Shown in pieces: positions 53,208-64,000 of a DNA stretch of 64,000 nt. A program made the translations under genes and the position numbers. The stretch covers positions 31,692 to 95,691 of the forward strand of contig MU278360.1 of the NCBI GenBank assembly GCA_022385755.1. Reading direction: 5' to 3'. Numbering within the stretch: position 1 is the stretch's first letter; each line of letters begins with the position of its first letter. The stretch is from Trametopsis cervina. Its lineage: Eukaryota; Basidiomycota; Agaricomycetes; Polyporales; Irpicaceae. The notes beneath the pieces were generated by a model. That model ran no database searches, was not told the origin of the DNA, and was given only the letters and a program-made list of their open reading frames with translations.

Positions 53208-56200
53208 TCAAGACCATCGTATATCCTCGTTTGCCAACTCCCTAATACGGTCAACGACGTCCTCAAGCTGCAGCGCATTCAACTGCTGGCTCTCCCACTC
53301 ATAGTCCCTCACCAGCGCCGCGATATCATCCGGAGGCATGCCTGGCCACCGTGATGCCACCTCTGCTGGCGTCGGGGCGGGCACAGCCTGGTCAGGGTAC
53401 AGCACGTAGCCCTCGGGGTAGTCCTGTCTGACCATCGTAGCTACCAGTACGTCGTGGAAGGCTGTTCGGCGGAAACGAGCTGTGATCTCTGCGTCTGATG
53501 CACCCACTGTATGTCGGATTTGGGTCCAGCTAAATATAATAGAACAGAAAAGAAACCGGTCAAGACATGTCCTATGTGTGTGCAAAAAGAAGGTGCGTAC
53601 TCATCGTGTAGATATATCCTCCTCCAAACCGAGCGGAATGCGGAGAGCCGCCGTGCATCCGGTATCTACCATCAGTTAAGCGTTATCCTGTGGTATCTGA
53701 ACGAACATCACATACCTGAGCTTGGCAGAGCAAGTGCAACGCGGTGATGTAGTCTTCCGCACTCGTTTCGTTGTCTTTCAAGCTGAGCACGTCAGCAGCA
53801 TCTTCAATCGAAAGCGCTTTGCCTTGCAAGAGTCGTTTGACGAGCTGTTTGAAGATCTATGACACCAACCTTCGCCGTCAGTCGTATTACAGTTACATGA
53901 CAGGAAGCGACTCACGCTGAACAATGCTCTCCTGTCTGATATCCTGGACGCTTTCGCGCGTGCAATGATGTCCACCTGTGCGTCAAGCGACTGTCGTGCT
54001 CGTACGTTCACCAGAGCAGTCTTGAGTTCCTCTGTCAATGCCTCGTGGACACTGACGAAATCGAGACCATCGTGGAACGCTGAGATCCAAATTAGCAGAC
54101 GACCGGGAGCTAACAGGTGTCAGAAACATACCGTCCAGGGTCTGGTCGTCAGCAGGTGCGTCGCCTTCCTGGGCTTGAGCTAAGCAGGCCAGTTTTCCGA
54201 TGCTGAGCATAAGCTGTGAAAAATGTCAGCCGAAATGAGCAGCAATTGAAGGGGATAGAGCATACGTGTTTGCTAGAAAGTTCTGGAGCACTTTGTGCTT
54301 CGGATAGCAGAGAGTCCGCTGCAAGGCCGTATCGTCCTCGCTCGAGGTCATGGATCCACGAGACGCTGGGATAATTATACTCTGCAAAGAACTTGTCGAG
54401 GTACTCAGGTTGATCTTGCGCATACATCGTTCTGAGCTCTCCTGCAAATACACTACTTTAGAGACCGCGCTTTTCGGGAGAAAAGAAATACCAACCATGC
54501 TCGATGTACCACTGATACAGTTCCGTAGCGAACTCCTCTTTGAATTTGTCGATGTACGACTGAATTCGTCTTGAGTGCGGATTGTTCTGCGGCGGATATA
54601 CCGTATCTTTGTGGCACAGGGAAGCCAAACTGCGGAAGTCGCGGTACTTCTCCGCGAGTCTGAACGCCTGTTCCGCGAATCCGGTGCGACCTGTGTAATC
54701 CGCCCAGGTAAGTCCATAAGAAATCAAACTGCACTACGGAAACGAATCGACGCACGAAGGGTCTCGAGTATGACGGGTCTCGCTTGCTTGAATCGCTCCT
54801 CCAAATCCACCCGCTCTCGTTCGTTGCCCGCCTCTGAGGCGGCGCGTGGGCTACTCAGCCACTCGATCTGCTCTCGATACACAGAGAACAAGATCTCTGC
54901 CACCTCCGGAAGTTGACTCTTCGCTTGCGTTCGACTTACGGAAGGCTCTGCGGCCGTAGCAGGCGACTCGACAAGGTGAGCGGTAGCTTCAAAAAACTCA
55001 GAAGCAATGTCAATCACGGTTGCTGTCGACGTCCAGGGCCTAGTCAAAGGCAACTCCAGCCCGTACACCCCCTGGTTGTACGACCGGTAGGCGTATGCAC
55101 TCTGAAGGACCATCTACAAATGCGCATAAGATTAACACAGCTGCTCCCGACAGCTGTCGACTAGTTAAACGCACCAAGAGCACATCATTCGCCTGCGGCA
55201 CCGTTTCACTTTGACTGTGTGTTACTTCATGTTCAGAACGTTTCAGAACGTCGGCAACATGCGGTAGCAGTGCTCCCAACTCGTTCACTTTCAAGCGGAA
55301 GAACGCCCGCATGAAGTCTTCGTGGTGCCCTTCTCCGGCAGCCGACATGTACGTGTAGATTGCTTCAGTCAAGACATTGTGAGGCTGACCTGTTCTGGGA
55401 GGGAATCAGGAGAGGCTGCCAGAGCATCATTATTATTGATACATACGCGAGAAGGTCGTTGTGTCGAATCCATAGCTGATCTGCAGCATACAGCTTTTCC
55501 GCGTCGGTAGCCAGTTGTTGTCGGCTTGCCTGCGACATCTACAGAACTTGTCAACAACATAACTGTGGCAGTCGTGCATCTCGACTGACCTTGGGCAGAA
55601 CACCATTATCGTTGATAAATTTGATCAGGAAGCTTAGCCGTTCTTTGCGATGTGCCAGTTGCGTTTGCAGATCGTGATTGGGTCTAACAACCTCAACGTC
55701 TGACTCCATGATTGCATGACTTAGTTGTTCGGCCCCGGACATCAAAGCCTCCTCGTCGACATCTGGAGGGAAGCTGAACTGCAGAGGGTTCTACCGTACG
55801 ATGCTGATATATTATTCGGACTGTAGAAAGGATATGCATTAAACTCACCTCGGGATGGGCTCCATAAAGAATCGCCTGGGTCATCGTCGATCGAATCAAG
55901 TTTGCTCGTCCAGTTCTACATGTTAATAAGCACATTAGACACATAACATAATATCCGGAGGGAGGGACACTCACGCCGAGCGGAAACTGGCAACCTGATC
56001 TCTATCAACCAAGACCTTCATCAAAGTCGCGGCAGTGAGGACGATGAGAGTCTTCCCGCCCGTGCCATCATCGTTTTGCTCATCTTCTAACGGCAAGACG
56101 GCGAGCCCTAACGTGCGGTCGGAGGTAGATTTTAACTCCAGCCGATCTGTGTACTCCGTTGCTGTATAAGTAAATGATTCAGTACAATTGTACAAAAGTT

Positions 56201-57987
56201 AGAAAGCGGGAGGGGAGGCTAACATGGAGCGCAAAGGACAACTGTGTCGCCGAACTGGATGGCGATTATGCTTCCATTACTGGCTGCACCGCCTTTCGTT
56301 AGAAGCTGCATGCGCGGGTGCATCGGTGCACCTGAGCTGGAGGTCTAAAGAGACGTGGTGTAATTAGTACTTCAGATAATACTGGAAATAGTAAGATTTG
56401 ATTACACTTTGGTACGGCACTTTCACTATCTTCGCTTGCTGGTCAATCGAGAAGGTCCCGGTAAGCATGTCGAAGGCTATAGGAATGATGCAATATATCC
56501 GTTTCGGAGGTAATGTATCCGCGGAGGATGATGCGAAGTCATTCTGGTCAGAGTCTTGCGCTGCAAAAGATATCAAAACCAAGAATGAACCCGGCCTACC
56601 AAGTACACACGAGTCAGTGAAAGTGTAAGAGCCATACTATATCGCTCTGGTATTGGATTTGACCTACCTGACGATCTGAAGGTCTAGGAATTCAATGTCC
56701 AGTTCTGGAAGATACTGCTCAGGTAAGCGAGGAGTGAATCTCGTTCTCACTTCCGGGGCCACCATGCCCAGAACATCTTGATCGAGGACTAATTCCTCCC
56801 AGCCACTCTCGACAGACATCGTCCATCGTTGCAGGCGAGAATCAATGAGTATCCAAATATCCCGACCAGCAGCCTTCGGCGCAACGGCCAGTGTCAACTC
56901 AGCGGTGCTCAGCGCTACGGCGTTGATGTTCCCAGGTTCCGCTTGTACTCCTGGGGAAGACGAGAGGAAACTCGGGAGAGATAGCAGTCTGGAGAACGAG
57001 AGCGACGATTGCGGTCGCGAAAATGGGTGGGTCGTTAGCACATGTTTCCCTCCAAGTGCAGTAAAGCTCAGTCGGAAAAGACGGCCGGCTGAGGTCGAGA
57101 GTATGTACGTCTGCGCCTGTACGTGTAACGGAGTGCACGGATATAGCGTGAGTCACAATGCTATAATAATAGGAGACATACGCACATCTGCTCGAGTTAA
57201 GGTGGTCACTTGTTCATAATCTGAGGACAGCTCCAGGTCTGCCTTAAACGCTCGTTCTCCCCCTGCGAGGCCCATGCCGAGAGAATCCCAGCAATGTATC
57301 TTGCCACCCGGAGAGGCCAAAATAAGGCCCGGTTCTCGAGCTGTACCATACGGTATGAGAGCATGCAGTGGGTTGGCCATTGGCAACGGCGAGACATCCT
57401 GTGGGCAGGCAAATATGTAGCATGTCGGTGTTCCAGTGAGAGCCTTGTGGCACGGATGTTCATCTTATAATTTACGCGTCAGAATTGGCCAAACGCACCT
57501 GCGAGTAGTTCCACACGAAACAGCGTTCCAAAGACGCGACCAACGCGAATCCAGTCACAGTGTCTACTTGGCCAGTGTATGCATCGGTTTTGAAGTCTAA
57601 CAATGGCCATAAGTTATAGTCACCAAGGTAGCACGGCACAAACACACCAGCATTCCTAAGCACCAGCTTCACTTCGGCAGGCAGATGCGCATAGAAGTTA
57701 ACTTGAAGCTCTTCTGACTTGGCGAATATTGTTTCTGACTTCAGCCCGCGCTCGATCCCAAACTCTGAACCTCTCTCATCGACGTCCATACCCGAAACAT
57801 ATGATTCATCGTCTCTAATTGGCGTGGGCCTGTCAACTACCATGCCCACAGCCGGTGTTCCCAGACGTGAGGGCAGCCTGCTTCCTCCCTGCCTTCGACG
57901 GTGAAGAGGTGGCGAGGCGTGCTCTACTGATGCAGCGCGTTTGTGCACAGTGCGGCGGGGCGGAGGGGACGAGACTGTCGGAGGCAT
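53208..57987 (-). CDS. NUP133: Nucleoporin Nup133
   Basis: Eighteen exons encode about 1243 residues: 57499-57987, 57186-57398, 56668-57116, 56406-56595, 56224-56344, 55975-56161, 55849-55915, 55590-55790, 55447-55538, 55175-55394, 54756-55113, 54496-54690, 54266-54441, 54132-54213, 53916-54079, 53716-53856, 53601-53665, 53208-53529. After a basic disordered N-terminus comes a beta-propeller-like region (VLRNAGVFVPCYLGDYNLWP, FVWNYSQ, LTRADAQTYILSTSAGRLFR). A long helical C-terminal half (ERLSFLIKFINDNGVLPKMS, TGFAEQAFRLAEKYRDFRSL) follows. This is the Nup133-family order; it sits at the end of the Y-complex of the nuclear pore. All exon joins keep frame. Confidence 0.88.
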
Positions 57988-58158
57988 TGCGGCACACAAA
58001 GTGCTGGACTATAAGCCGGTGGTCGAACCAGAGTGGACGTAGATGTAGTACGAAGCAATGGCCGTGGCGTTGAGCAACAAGAGAATGCAATGGCAGCTGC
58101 AATGAAGTCTTCTCTTGCAGCTTGGATTATGGTCGTTTGCAAGGACTTCGCTGGTGAT

Positions 58159-58252
58159 GTCACTTTGCCGGAGTGGTTAACGGGATCGCCTGCTATTTCT
58201 AGCTGTCAGCGGTTGTGCTTTGCACGCGAGTGTTCGAATCGCTCAGGTGACG
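58159..58252 (+). tRNA. tRNA-Ser(GCT) with a 12-nt intron
   Basis: Cloverleaf read directly: acceptor stem GTCACTT with AGGTGAC and discriminator G; D-arm with AGTGGTTAA; anticodon stem ATCGC/GCGGT; loop CTGCTA then A with anticodon GCT at 58192-58194. A 12-nt intron (about 58196-58207) sits after position 37. The long variable arm is GTGC-TTT-GCAC, and the T arm is GAGTG-TTCGAAT-CGCTC. Variable arm, G73 and GCT all agree with serine. A Pol III terminator of eight T follows. Confidence 0.93.
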
Positions 58253-58253
58253 C

Positions 58254-58261
58254 TTTTTTTT
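58254..58261 (+). terminator. Pol III terminator of tRNA-Ser
   Basis: Run of eight T starting two bases after the tRNA 3' end. Confidence 0.9.
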
Positions 58262-58933
58262 GTTGCTGCTGCCACCGCGAGCGCTAACTCTCCTGTTTCT
58301 TAAAGTCAACTTCGAGATGAATCAGAGTCCAACCGGCTGAACATGTGCTGCCACAGATTAACAACCATTCTTCGCAATCTGGAATAAACATTCATCAAGC
58401 CTGTACTCATTTTCTTAGCCACTCTTCGGATGGGATATACACGAGCGGCGCGGTCGTGTCCTTTCACATCAGCTTTGCTATCCCTGAACATTTTCATTGT
58501 CTCGTGAGTATTGCTCTCCGTACACACGTGCCACGTTTGACAGAAACTTTCTCTAGATTTTGTCTTTTCATTGTATTTCGCGGTCCATGCATTAGGCCAT
58601 ATGTACATGATGGATGCGACCCGGAAAGGGTTGCTTCGTATGACAGTGCAGTTCAACACCATACTGGAGCATACAAGCATGAACGTGTTCGCTATTTCCA
58701 TGTCGCCGATGGGAGCTGCTGCTATGTTAATTCAACGTATGCCAAACCCTTGCCGGGGACCCTTTCCAGCATCATACATCCCAGGCGCTGGAATGCTTGA
58801 TACAACAGGCCAGAGTACTACATGCACATCGGCTTGCGCAGTGCACAGATGACTATAAAAGCAGTCCGTTATTTTGCTTCATGTCTTCATACAGACTCAG
58901 TATCCATACAAACACCACTCAGCTCACTACACA
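58262..58933. other. Intergenic region upstream of the phosphatase-like gene
   Basis: No convincing gene. A TATAAAA box at 58854-58860 lies 74 bp before the next ATG. Confidence 0.5.
58854..58860 (+). promoter_or_regulatory. TATA box of the phosphatase-like gene
   Basis: TATAAAA 74 bp upstream of the start codon at 58934, a normal distance for fungal genes. Confidence 0.6.
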
Positions 58934-59701
58934 ATGTCGTACGTGTATTTCTCTTCTCATGCCAGACACAGTGGCTGACCGCATTCCATCACGTACACAG
59001 GTCAGCCGATGAAGTTGCTGCTGCAGCGGACATCTGGAAGAACTGGCGTACCTTCACTATCAAAGGAAAGAAGTCCACGCGTTCCTCGTGCCCTCACTAC
59101 AAGGGCCAGCCTCCTCACGGCGCAGGTGGCGACGACAGCGACCAGCTCATGGACAAGGCCGCCATCGACGCGCTGCGGGTGAAGAAAGTCAAGTATCTCA
59201 TCAGCGCCAACCACAACAGCATCTCAGACGTGCAGAAGGCCGCCCTGACGAAGGCCGGCATCGGCTACCAGTGGCTCCCCGTCCCCGACTTCCAGGCCCC
59301 CTCGATCACGCAGTTCAAGGACTGCCATCGCGAGTACCGCAAGAATAAGGAAGGCGTCCACTTCTACTGTGGATGGGGCGACGGCCGCTCCGGCACGTAC
59401 GTCACGGGTGTCGAGATCTTGGAGGGCGTGTATACCCGCAAACCGACTGTGGCCCAGTACAAGAAGAACCACGTCGAGCGTGATGTTCAGTTCAAGGCCT
59501 TGGACGCGCTGTGGGAGGACTGGCACAAGACGCGCCGTCTTGACAGGTGTGTACATCTTGTGTGGTAAACCCGTACATAAAACTGATGTATTGGGGCACG
59601 TCAACAGTGAGTCTGGAGAAGTTGAGGGCGATGAAGTAGTGGAAGAGGAAGAAGCAGTGGAAGAGGAAGGAGAGGAGGAAGAGCCGGTCGCTGCGGAGTA
59701 A
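58934..59701 (+). CDS. CX5R phosphatase-like protein with acidic tail
   Basis: Three exons (58934-58938, 59001-59546, 59608-59701) encode 214 residues. The first exon is only ATGTC. Residues about 10-185 fold like a small cysteine phosphatase: NWRTFTIKGKKSTRSSCPHY, YLISANHNSISDVQKAALTK, GYQWLPVPDF, then the P-loop FYCGWGDGRSGTYVTG. The P-loop fits CX2GX2R, but the residue before Cys is Tyr rather than the usual His. The last 30 residues are almost all Glu with some Asp, Gly and Val. No signal peptide or membrane helix. Dual-specificity or phosphoinositide phosphatase activity is possible; the substrate is unknown. Confidence 0.78.
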
Positions 59702-59882
59702 AGACTTTCAGGTCGCTCGAGTAAGCCGGGAAGGCACCCCATAGTCTCTGCATTGGCACAATGGTCGTCTCGTGATTCCTAACAGCATTGTAAATGAAGA
59801 ATGCTTTTGTTTCCGCTCTTAACATATGTCGCGTCTATGCAACGACACCATACAACGGGTAAAGTACATCTGGTCGAGCTAT

Positions 59883-61180
59883 CTACTCAGCCTTTTGTTT
59901 TGTTTCCTCCGCGATGAATTCCTGTATATATGTTACAAGCTTATCCACTTGGTCTTCCGTGACGGCATTGTACAACGAGACTCGGATGCCTGAGCGATAC
60001 ACAGCTGTCAGATCCAGTATTGATCAAGCTCGAAGAAAAGCTTACCTCCGACAGACCGGTGCCCTTTGAGGCCCGACATCCCCCTCTTTTCCGCACCCTC
60101 AAGGAACCTCTTCTCTGCGCCATCACCAATTACCTCGAACACGACGTTCATCCAGCTCTCAGAGCGATCCTTGACCTTCTTCTTGAACAGTCCCTTCTCT
60201 TGTCCCTCCGCCACAGCTCCATACACCTTCAGTGCTTTCCGCCTGTTCACATCCTCGTAGTGCTTCAGACCGCCATGACGCTCGATGCGTTCCAACACAA
60301 GCCCGGTCATGTAGATCGAGAGCACCGACGGGGTGTTGTACAAGCTCTTCGAGTCTGCAAGCGTCTTCCACGAGAGCATGATCGGCACTGGGGCCGCTCC
60401 AAGCTTGGCCGCGGCGTCGACGTCGACGAGGCAGTCTTTCCGGATGATGAGAACTGTCAGCCCCGCTGGACCGATGTTCTTCTGTGCGCCGGCGTAGATG
60501 ACGGCGTGGTCCGCGAGGCGCGGGATGGGCCTGCACATGAACGACGACGAGTAGTCCGCGACGAGCGGCAGCAGGTTGTTCTCCGTCGCCGCGTCAAGCA
60601 GCTGGAACGGGAACGACGCAGGGGAGCTCTCCTCGTGTGAGAACTCGGTGCCATCGACGGTCTCGTTCTCGCAGTAGTAAATCAGCGCAGGGTCCTTCGA
60701 GAACGTGAACGCGTCGTGCGGCGGGATGTTGTCGAACGCCTTGCCAGATTCCGAGTGCTTTCGCGAGTCGGCGACGACGTGCACGCGTCCTCCGCCAAGG
60801 CGCGTCGCCTCCTCCATCGCCTTCTTGCTCCACGAGCCCGATACGACATAGTCCATGACCGCATCTTCGGGCGCAGCGTCGGGATGCAGCAGCCTCCAGC
60901 GCGCGAGCATGTTTAGCACGACGGCGCTGAACTGGTTCGAGCCGCCGCCCTGCGTGAACAGGATCTCGTGTGTCGGCGGCACATCGAGCTGTCTGCGAAT
61001 GAGCGACTCGACGTTGGCTAGGAAGGCCATGAACTCTTTCGACCGGTGTGAGATCTCGGCGATCCCGATGCCTGTGCCCTGGAAGTTGAGCAGCCCTTTC
61101 GCAGCCTCCTCGAGCACCGAGGTAGGCAGCGCGGAGGGCCCTGCGCCAAAGTTGATAACGCGCCCGTGGTCAGAGGACAT
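59883..61180 (-). CDS. SER1: Phosphoserine aminotransferase
   Basis: Two exons (60046-61180, 59883-59989) encode 413 residues. The start MSSDHGRVINFGAGPSALPT, LLNFQGTGIGIAEISHRSKE, HEILFTQGGGSNQFSAVVLN and the PLP-lysine region IYAGAQKNIGPAGLTVLII are diagnostic of SerC/Ser1. The second exon supplies the end (GIRVSLYNAVTEDQVDKLVT). The enzyme converts 3-phosphohydroxypyruvate to phosphoserine, with glutamate as donor, in serine synthesis. Confidence 0.96.
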
Positions 61181-62640
61181 CCTGAGTTGCTTTATGTGGA
61201 TGCGGGTGTGCAGGGACGTAGATGGTAGAAGCGATCAAAATCCTCTACGGTATCGATCTTGTCGAGGCTGTCGTGGATAGCGGGACGTAATCTGCGGATC
61301 ACGGTACTGCGGTGAGATAAAGCTCGTCGTAAATCGCTACAACTGCGACACACCTTTTATCCGCACGAAATACGCCTCTGTGGTAGAACGAAAGAACAAG
61401 GCCGTGCGACTCGAGTCAATGTGAAGGACGAAAGGGACCTATATACGCAACTGATGTGACTCGATCACAAGGATCGCCAGGGTGGGAGTGATGGTGACTG
61501 CCTCGCAGAGTCGGACTGCGGGTGATATGCAACGAGGGTCGGAGGAACACAGAATGGACGAGCGTCCCGACGACAGGAACGTCTCTACGGCGCATGTAGA
61601 TCCCTGTTACTCTTGGAAACCGCACACAGCCATCGCACATGGCTCTGCCTCGTGTTCGCGTAGAGATCACACTCATCATAGATGACGTCGCACAGTAGTG
61701 GATGTACATGGGGGACAATGTTTGCTTAATGATTGTAGTTTGAACGGTGTATACGCATAACGCTAGTGTCAACGAAGCCTAAGAAAGTGGGATCACGGGA
61801 AACAACAACAACAAATCTGAGAACAGGTAACAACATAGGCTACTGCGGGTAACACCAAGAAGAAACGTCGATATGGGATGCGGGGAGATGGGGTCGGGGA
61901 GATGTGGGTAAATATCAGACAGCAGGAAGCAGGGTGGCAGAACGAAGACGAAGGAAAGCGTGGTGGAAAACGTTGCGGTGGGTTTCGGTGGCAAACAAAC
62001 AAACAGCAGAGACGAGAAAATGCGTGACGAAGTCGTGCAGAGCGGGGACAGAATAGAATAAGGATAAGTCAAGGGCACTGCTAACAGGGGTAAATGGTGG
62101 AGATAGAGGTCGGGTGGTAACGTCGAAGGATTGGAAGAACACGAGTCCGAGATGGGGTGATAGATAGATGGGACGAGTAAACGGCTCGTCATATTAATGG
62201 CGCGGTACGTAAAATTGCAGTGGTTGCGGAGAGAGGTGATGTGAGAGTGGGGAGGAGCGGGAGACCCGTGCAGCGGTGTTATCGTACATATAAGGCTGGA
62301 TGCTGATTGTGCTGTGCAGTCGGTGGTGATACATGCTGATTGAGCGTGGGCTCGAGTTGTATTGGTCTTCAATGGATGCTTCGTTAGCCAAGAAGAATTG
62401 CTAGGTGGGAAGCCGAATAATTGCGAGCGGCTGCTGGTTGACCATGCTTCGGTGCTGGATATATAAACTGGTTTCAAGATACGAGGAGTGATGCTGATAA
62501 CACTGCAAAGTCGGTGGCGAAGGCGCGAAATTCCATCTTGTGATTGCTAGGTTTGATCGATGGCTGAGCCTAGAAGAACATGAATCCGACCTGCCGTCGG
62601 ACGAACAAGTGAACAAAGATATGTGGCGATGGTGCGGGTG
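61181..62640. other. Intergenic region, 1.5 kb
   Basis: Promoter of SER1 and 3' flank of the next minus-strand gene. Reading frames here are low-complexity and lack conserved motifs; no gene is supported. Confidence 0.5.
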
Positions 62641-63465
62641 TCACATGCGGGTGGGTGTGGAAGGTCTTGTCCAAGTGGGAAACCGGGGAGAAGCGTCATC
62701 ATCCTCGCAATTAGAGGGGAGGACAGGCATAAGGTTCACGAAGTTGACCTCCATCGGATTGAATTTCCCACTCGGCGGCGGAGTGCGAGGGTCCAGCGCC
62801 ATCCGTGCAAACATCGGTGGGGGAATGGATAGCTGAGACGACGGATGATGATGGTGTGCTGCGCTTTCTAACTGAGACGACCGTAGAGACGTCTTTCGAC
62901 GTCGTACCGGACCGACGCCCGAATCTGAATGTAGGTCAAGCGCGTCTGGCAGTAGAGAGAGGTCTGCGATATCCCAGGCATCGACGTGCTCGGGTGCGGA
63001 TTCGACTTGGTGGATCCACGGTAATTGATCAAAGACGGAAGAGGTGAGAGAGATGCAGTCGGAGCGAGTACAGTGTCGGCGGCGAAGGGTACGCGTGTTG
63101 CTGGAGGCAATTCTTCGTCTCTTTGTAGAGCTACAGTTTCCAGATGATTTCGATAACTGCGGAGGAAGAATGAGGCAGTGTGTCAGCGTACGACGCGTCG
63201 CAACGGGACGCGACGGGCTCACATTAGCTTTGGGGAGGCCGGGGCTTGCAATATTAATGGGCGAGAGAAGTCTAGGGGGGCCAAAAAGGCCTGCCGACTG
63301 TCGAACGCGTCAGAAAACGCGAAACCGACGCGTAAAATGGAAACTTACACGGCTTAAGTCGCTCGACGGGTAGATGGGCGGGGATAGCAACGGAGCGGGT
63401 CGTTCAAGAGCGGGCGGAGGATTGAACGACCCCCGGCGCGGCTTGGGCGAGACGATGGCAGTCAT
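62641..63465 (-). CDS. Tentative small protein of unknown function
   Basis: Two exons are proposed (63349-63465, 62641-63156), giving about 210 residues. The start MTAIVSPKPRRGSFNPPPAL leads to a Pro-rich segment. After an in-phase 192-nt GT-AG intron come an Arg/Ser-rich stretch, WIHQVESAPEHVDAWDIADL and a Pro-rich end with FVNLMPVLPSNCEDDDASPR. No family was recognised. The splice choice is not unique, so the structure is uncertain. Confidence 0.45.
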
Positions 63466-64000
63466 GGTGGTTGCAGTTTGAGTTGGGTGCTCGCTGCGGT
63501 TGCTGCGTGGAGAGACGAAATTGGCAACGGCGGAGAGAGATTGGCTCTGGGGTGGAGTCGAGCTGCTGTGGGCTGCAAGTGGGACGCAAATAATATGTGC
63601 GCGGTGGACAGTAATCAGAGGGAACGTCGGTGCATTGTTCGAGGTAGTGTGGACAATGGAAAGTGAGGGTTATAAAGCAAGGGGGGAAGACGAAGGGCGG
63701 GCTGGAGGGCGATGTGTAATATGGGCGAGAGAGGAAGGACGCGAGCCCCAGGCGCGGGCAAGGGCGCGGACCCCCCAGGCTTCCAAATTAGGCAGGCGAC
63801 CCGCGTCTTCGGCCCTCCATTTCCTTTTTCGGCGGCTGCCCAGTGTGTCCGATTCCGCCGAGATATTATTTTTTAGGCTCTGCTCATCCGGAATTCGAGC
63901 TGTCAGAGACATGTCCTGCGATTTATCGGTGACTCGACGGCTTGTGGCCAACGAGAATGCCGCCAGCATCGTCGATTTCGCCCTGTGCGCCGCGGTCACC
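63466..64000. other. Right-edge region without a supported gene
   Basis: Promoter of the tentative gene and unassigned sequence to the edge. A 109-codon minus-strand frame at 63670-63999 has no recognisable features. Confidence 0.4.

Noticed and set aside
58571..58852. 93-codon plus-strand frame downstream of the tRNA
   Set aside because: No motif, no splice continuity and no homologous pattern; treated as intergenic.
61779..62477. 232-codon minus-strand frame
   Set aside because: Ser/Thr/Pro/His-rich without conserved blocks; probably intergenic.
63670..63999. 109-codon minus-strand frame at the right edge
   Set aside because: No recognisable domain, and it reaches the window edge; cannot be told from chance.

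Overview
The window is nuclear DNA from a filamentous basidiomycete, most likely an Agaricomycete. Genes are packed head to tail and on both strands. Almost every one is cut by several short (about 50-70 nt) GT-AG introns with gtgcgt, gtacgt or gtgagt donors, and recognisable proteins match their fungal families once spliced. Exon boundaries below were worked out by hand from reading frame, splice signals and family continuity. No plasmid, phage or CRISPR feature was seen.

Left arm (1-15.7 kb): ferric-reductase-like flavocytochrome (+), PP4 regulatory subunit 2 (-), lipid phosphate phosphatase (+), ribosomal protein eS21 (+), Hsp90 (-) with a heat-shock element upstream, hamartin/TSC1 (-) directly behind Hsp90, and an OBAP/DUF1264 protein (-).

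Middle (15.7-26.8 kb): an about 11 kb non-LTR retrotransposon (LINE, Tad-like layout) inserted 128 bp upstream of the OBAP start codon. A perfect 14-bp target-site duplication flanks it and it ends in poly(A), interrupted by a 125-nt assembly gap. It carries a highly structured 5' end whose first nine bases pair with bases about 130 nt downstream, an extra small ORF, a gag-like ORF1 with a CCHC knuckle, and an APE endonuclease plus reverse transcriptase ORF. A single in-frame TGA, followed at once by ATG, separates that ORF from an RNase-H-like/zinc-finger ORF. This is the most unusual part of the window.

Right arm (26.8-64 kb): a membrane-anchored non-RD kinase (-), NAC alpha with a His/Asp-rich N-terminus (+), Trm9 (-), Alg13 (-), pyrroline-5-carboxylate reductase (+), proteasome ATPase Rpt3 (-), an AIM34-like SAP protein (-), an orphan multi-exon gene (+), a nuclear low-complexity protein (-), a small coiled-coil protein (+), a Gfo/Idh/MocA oxidoreductase (+), aprataxin/Hnt3 (-), a SAM methyltransferase (+), a mitochondrial RRM-like protein (+), cap-binding Cbc2 (-), COA8-like (+), nucleoporin Nup133 (-), an intron-containing tRNA-Ser(GCT) (+), a CX5R phosphatase-like protein (+), phosphoserine aminotransferase (-) and a tentative small gene (-).

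The genes are mostly housekeeping (translation, proteostasis, TOR control, mRNA and tRNA modification, glycosylation, amino-acid synthesis, nuclear pore, mitochondrial assembly) and do not form one pathway. The retrotransposon is the accessory element.
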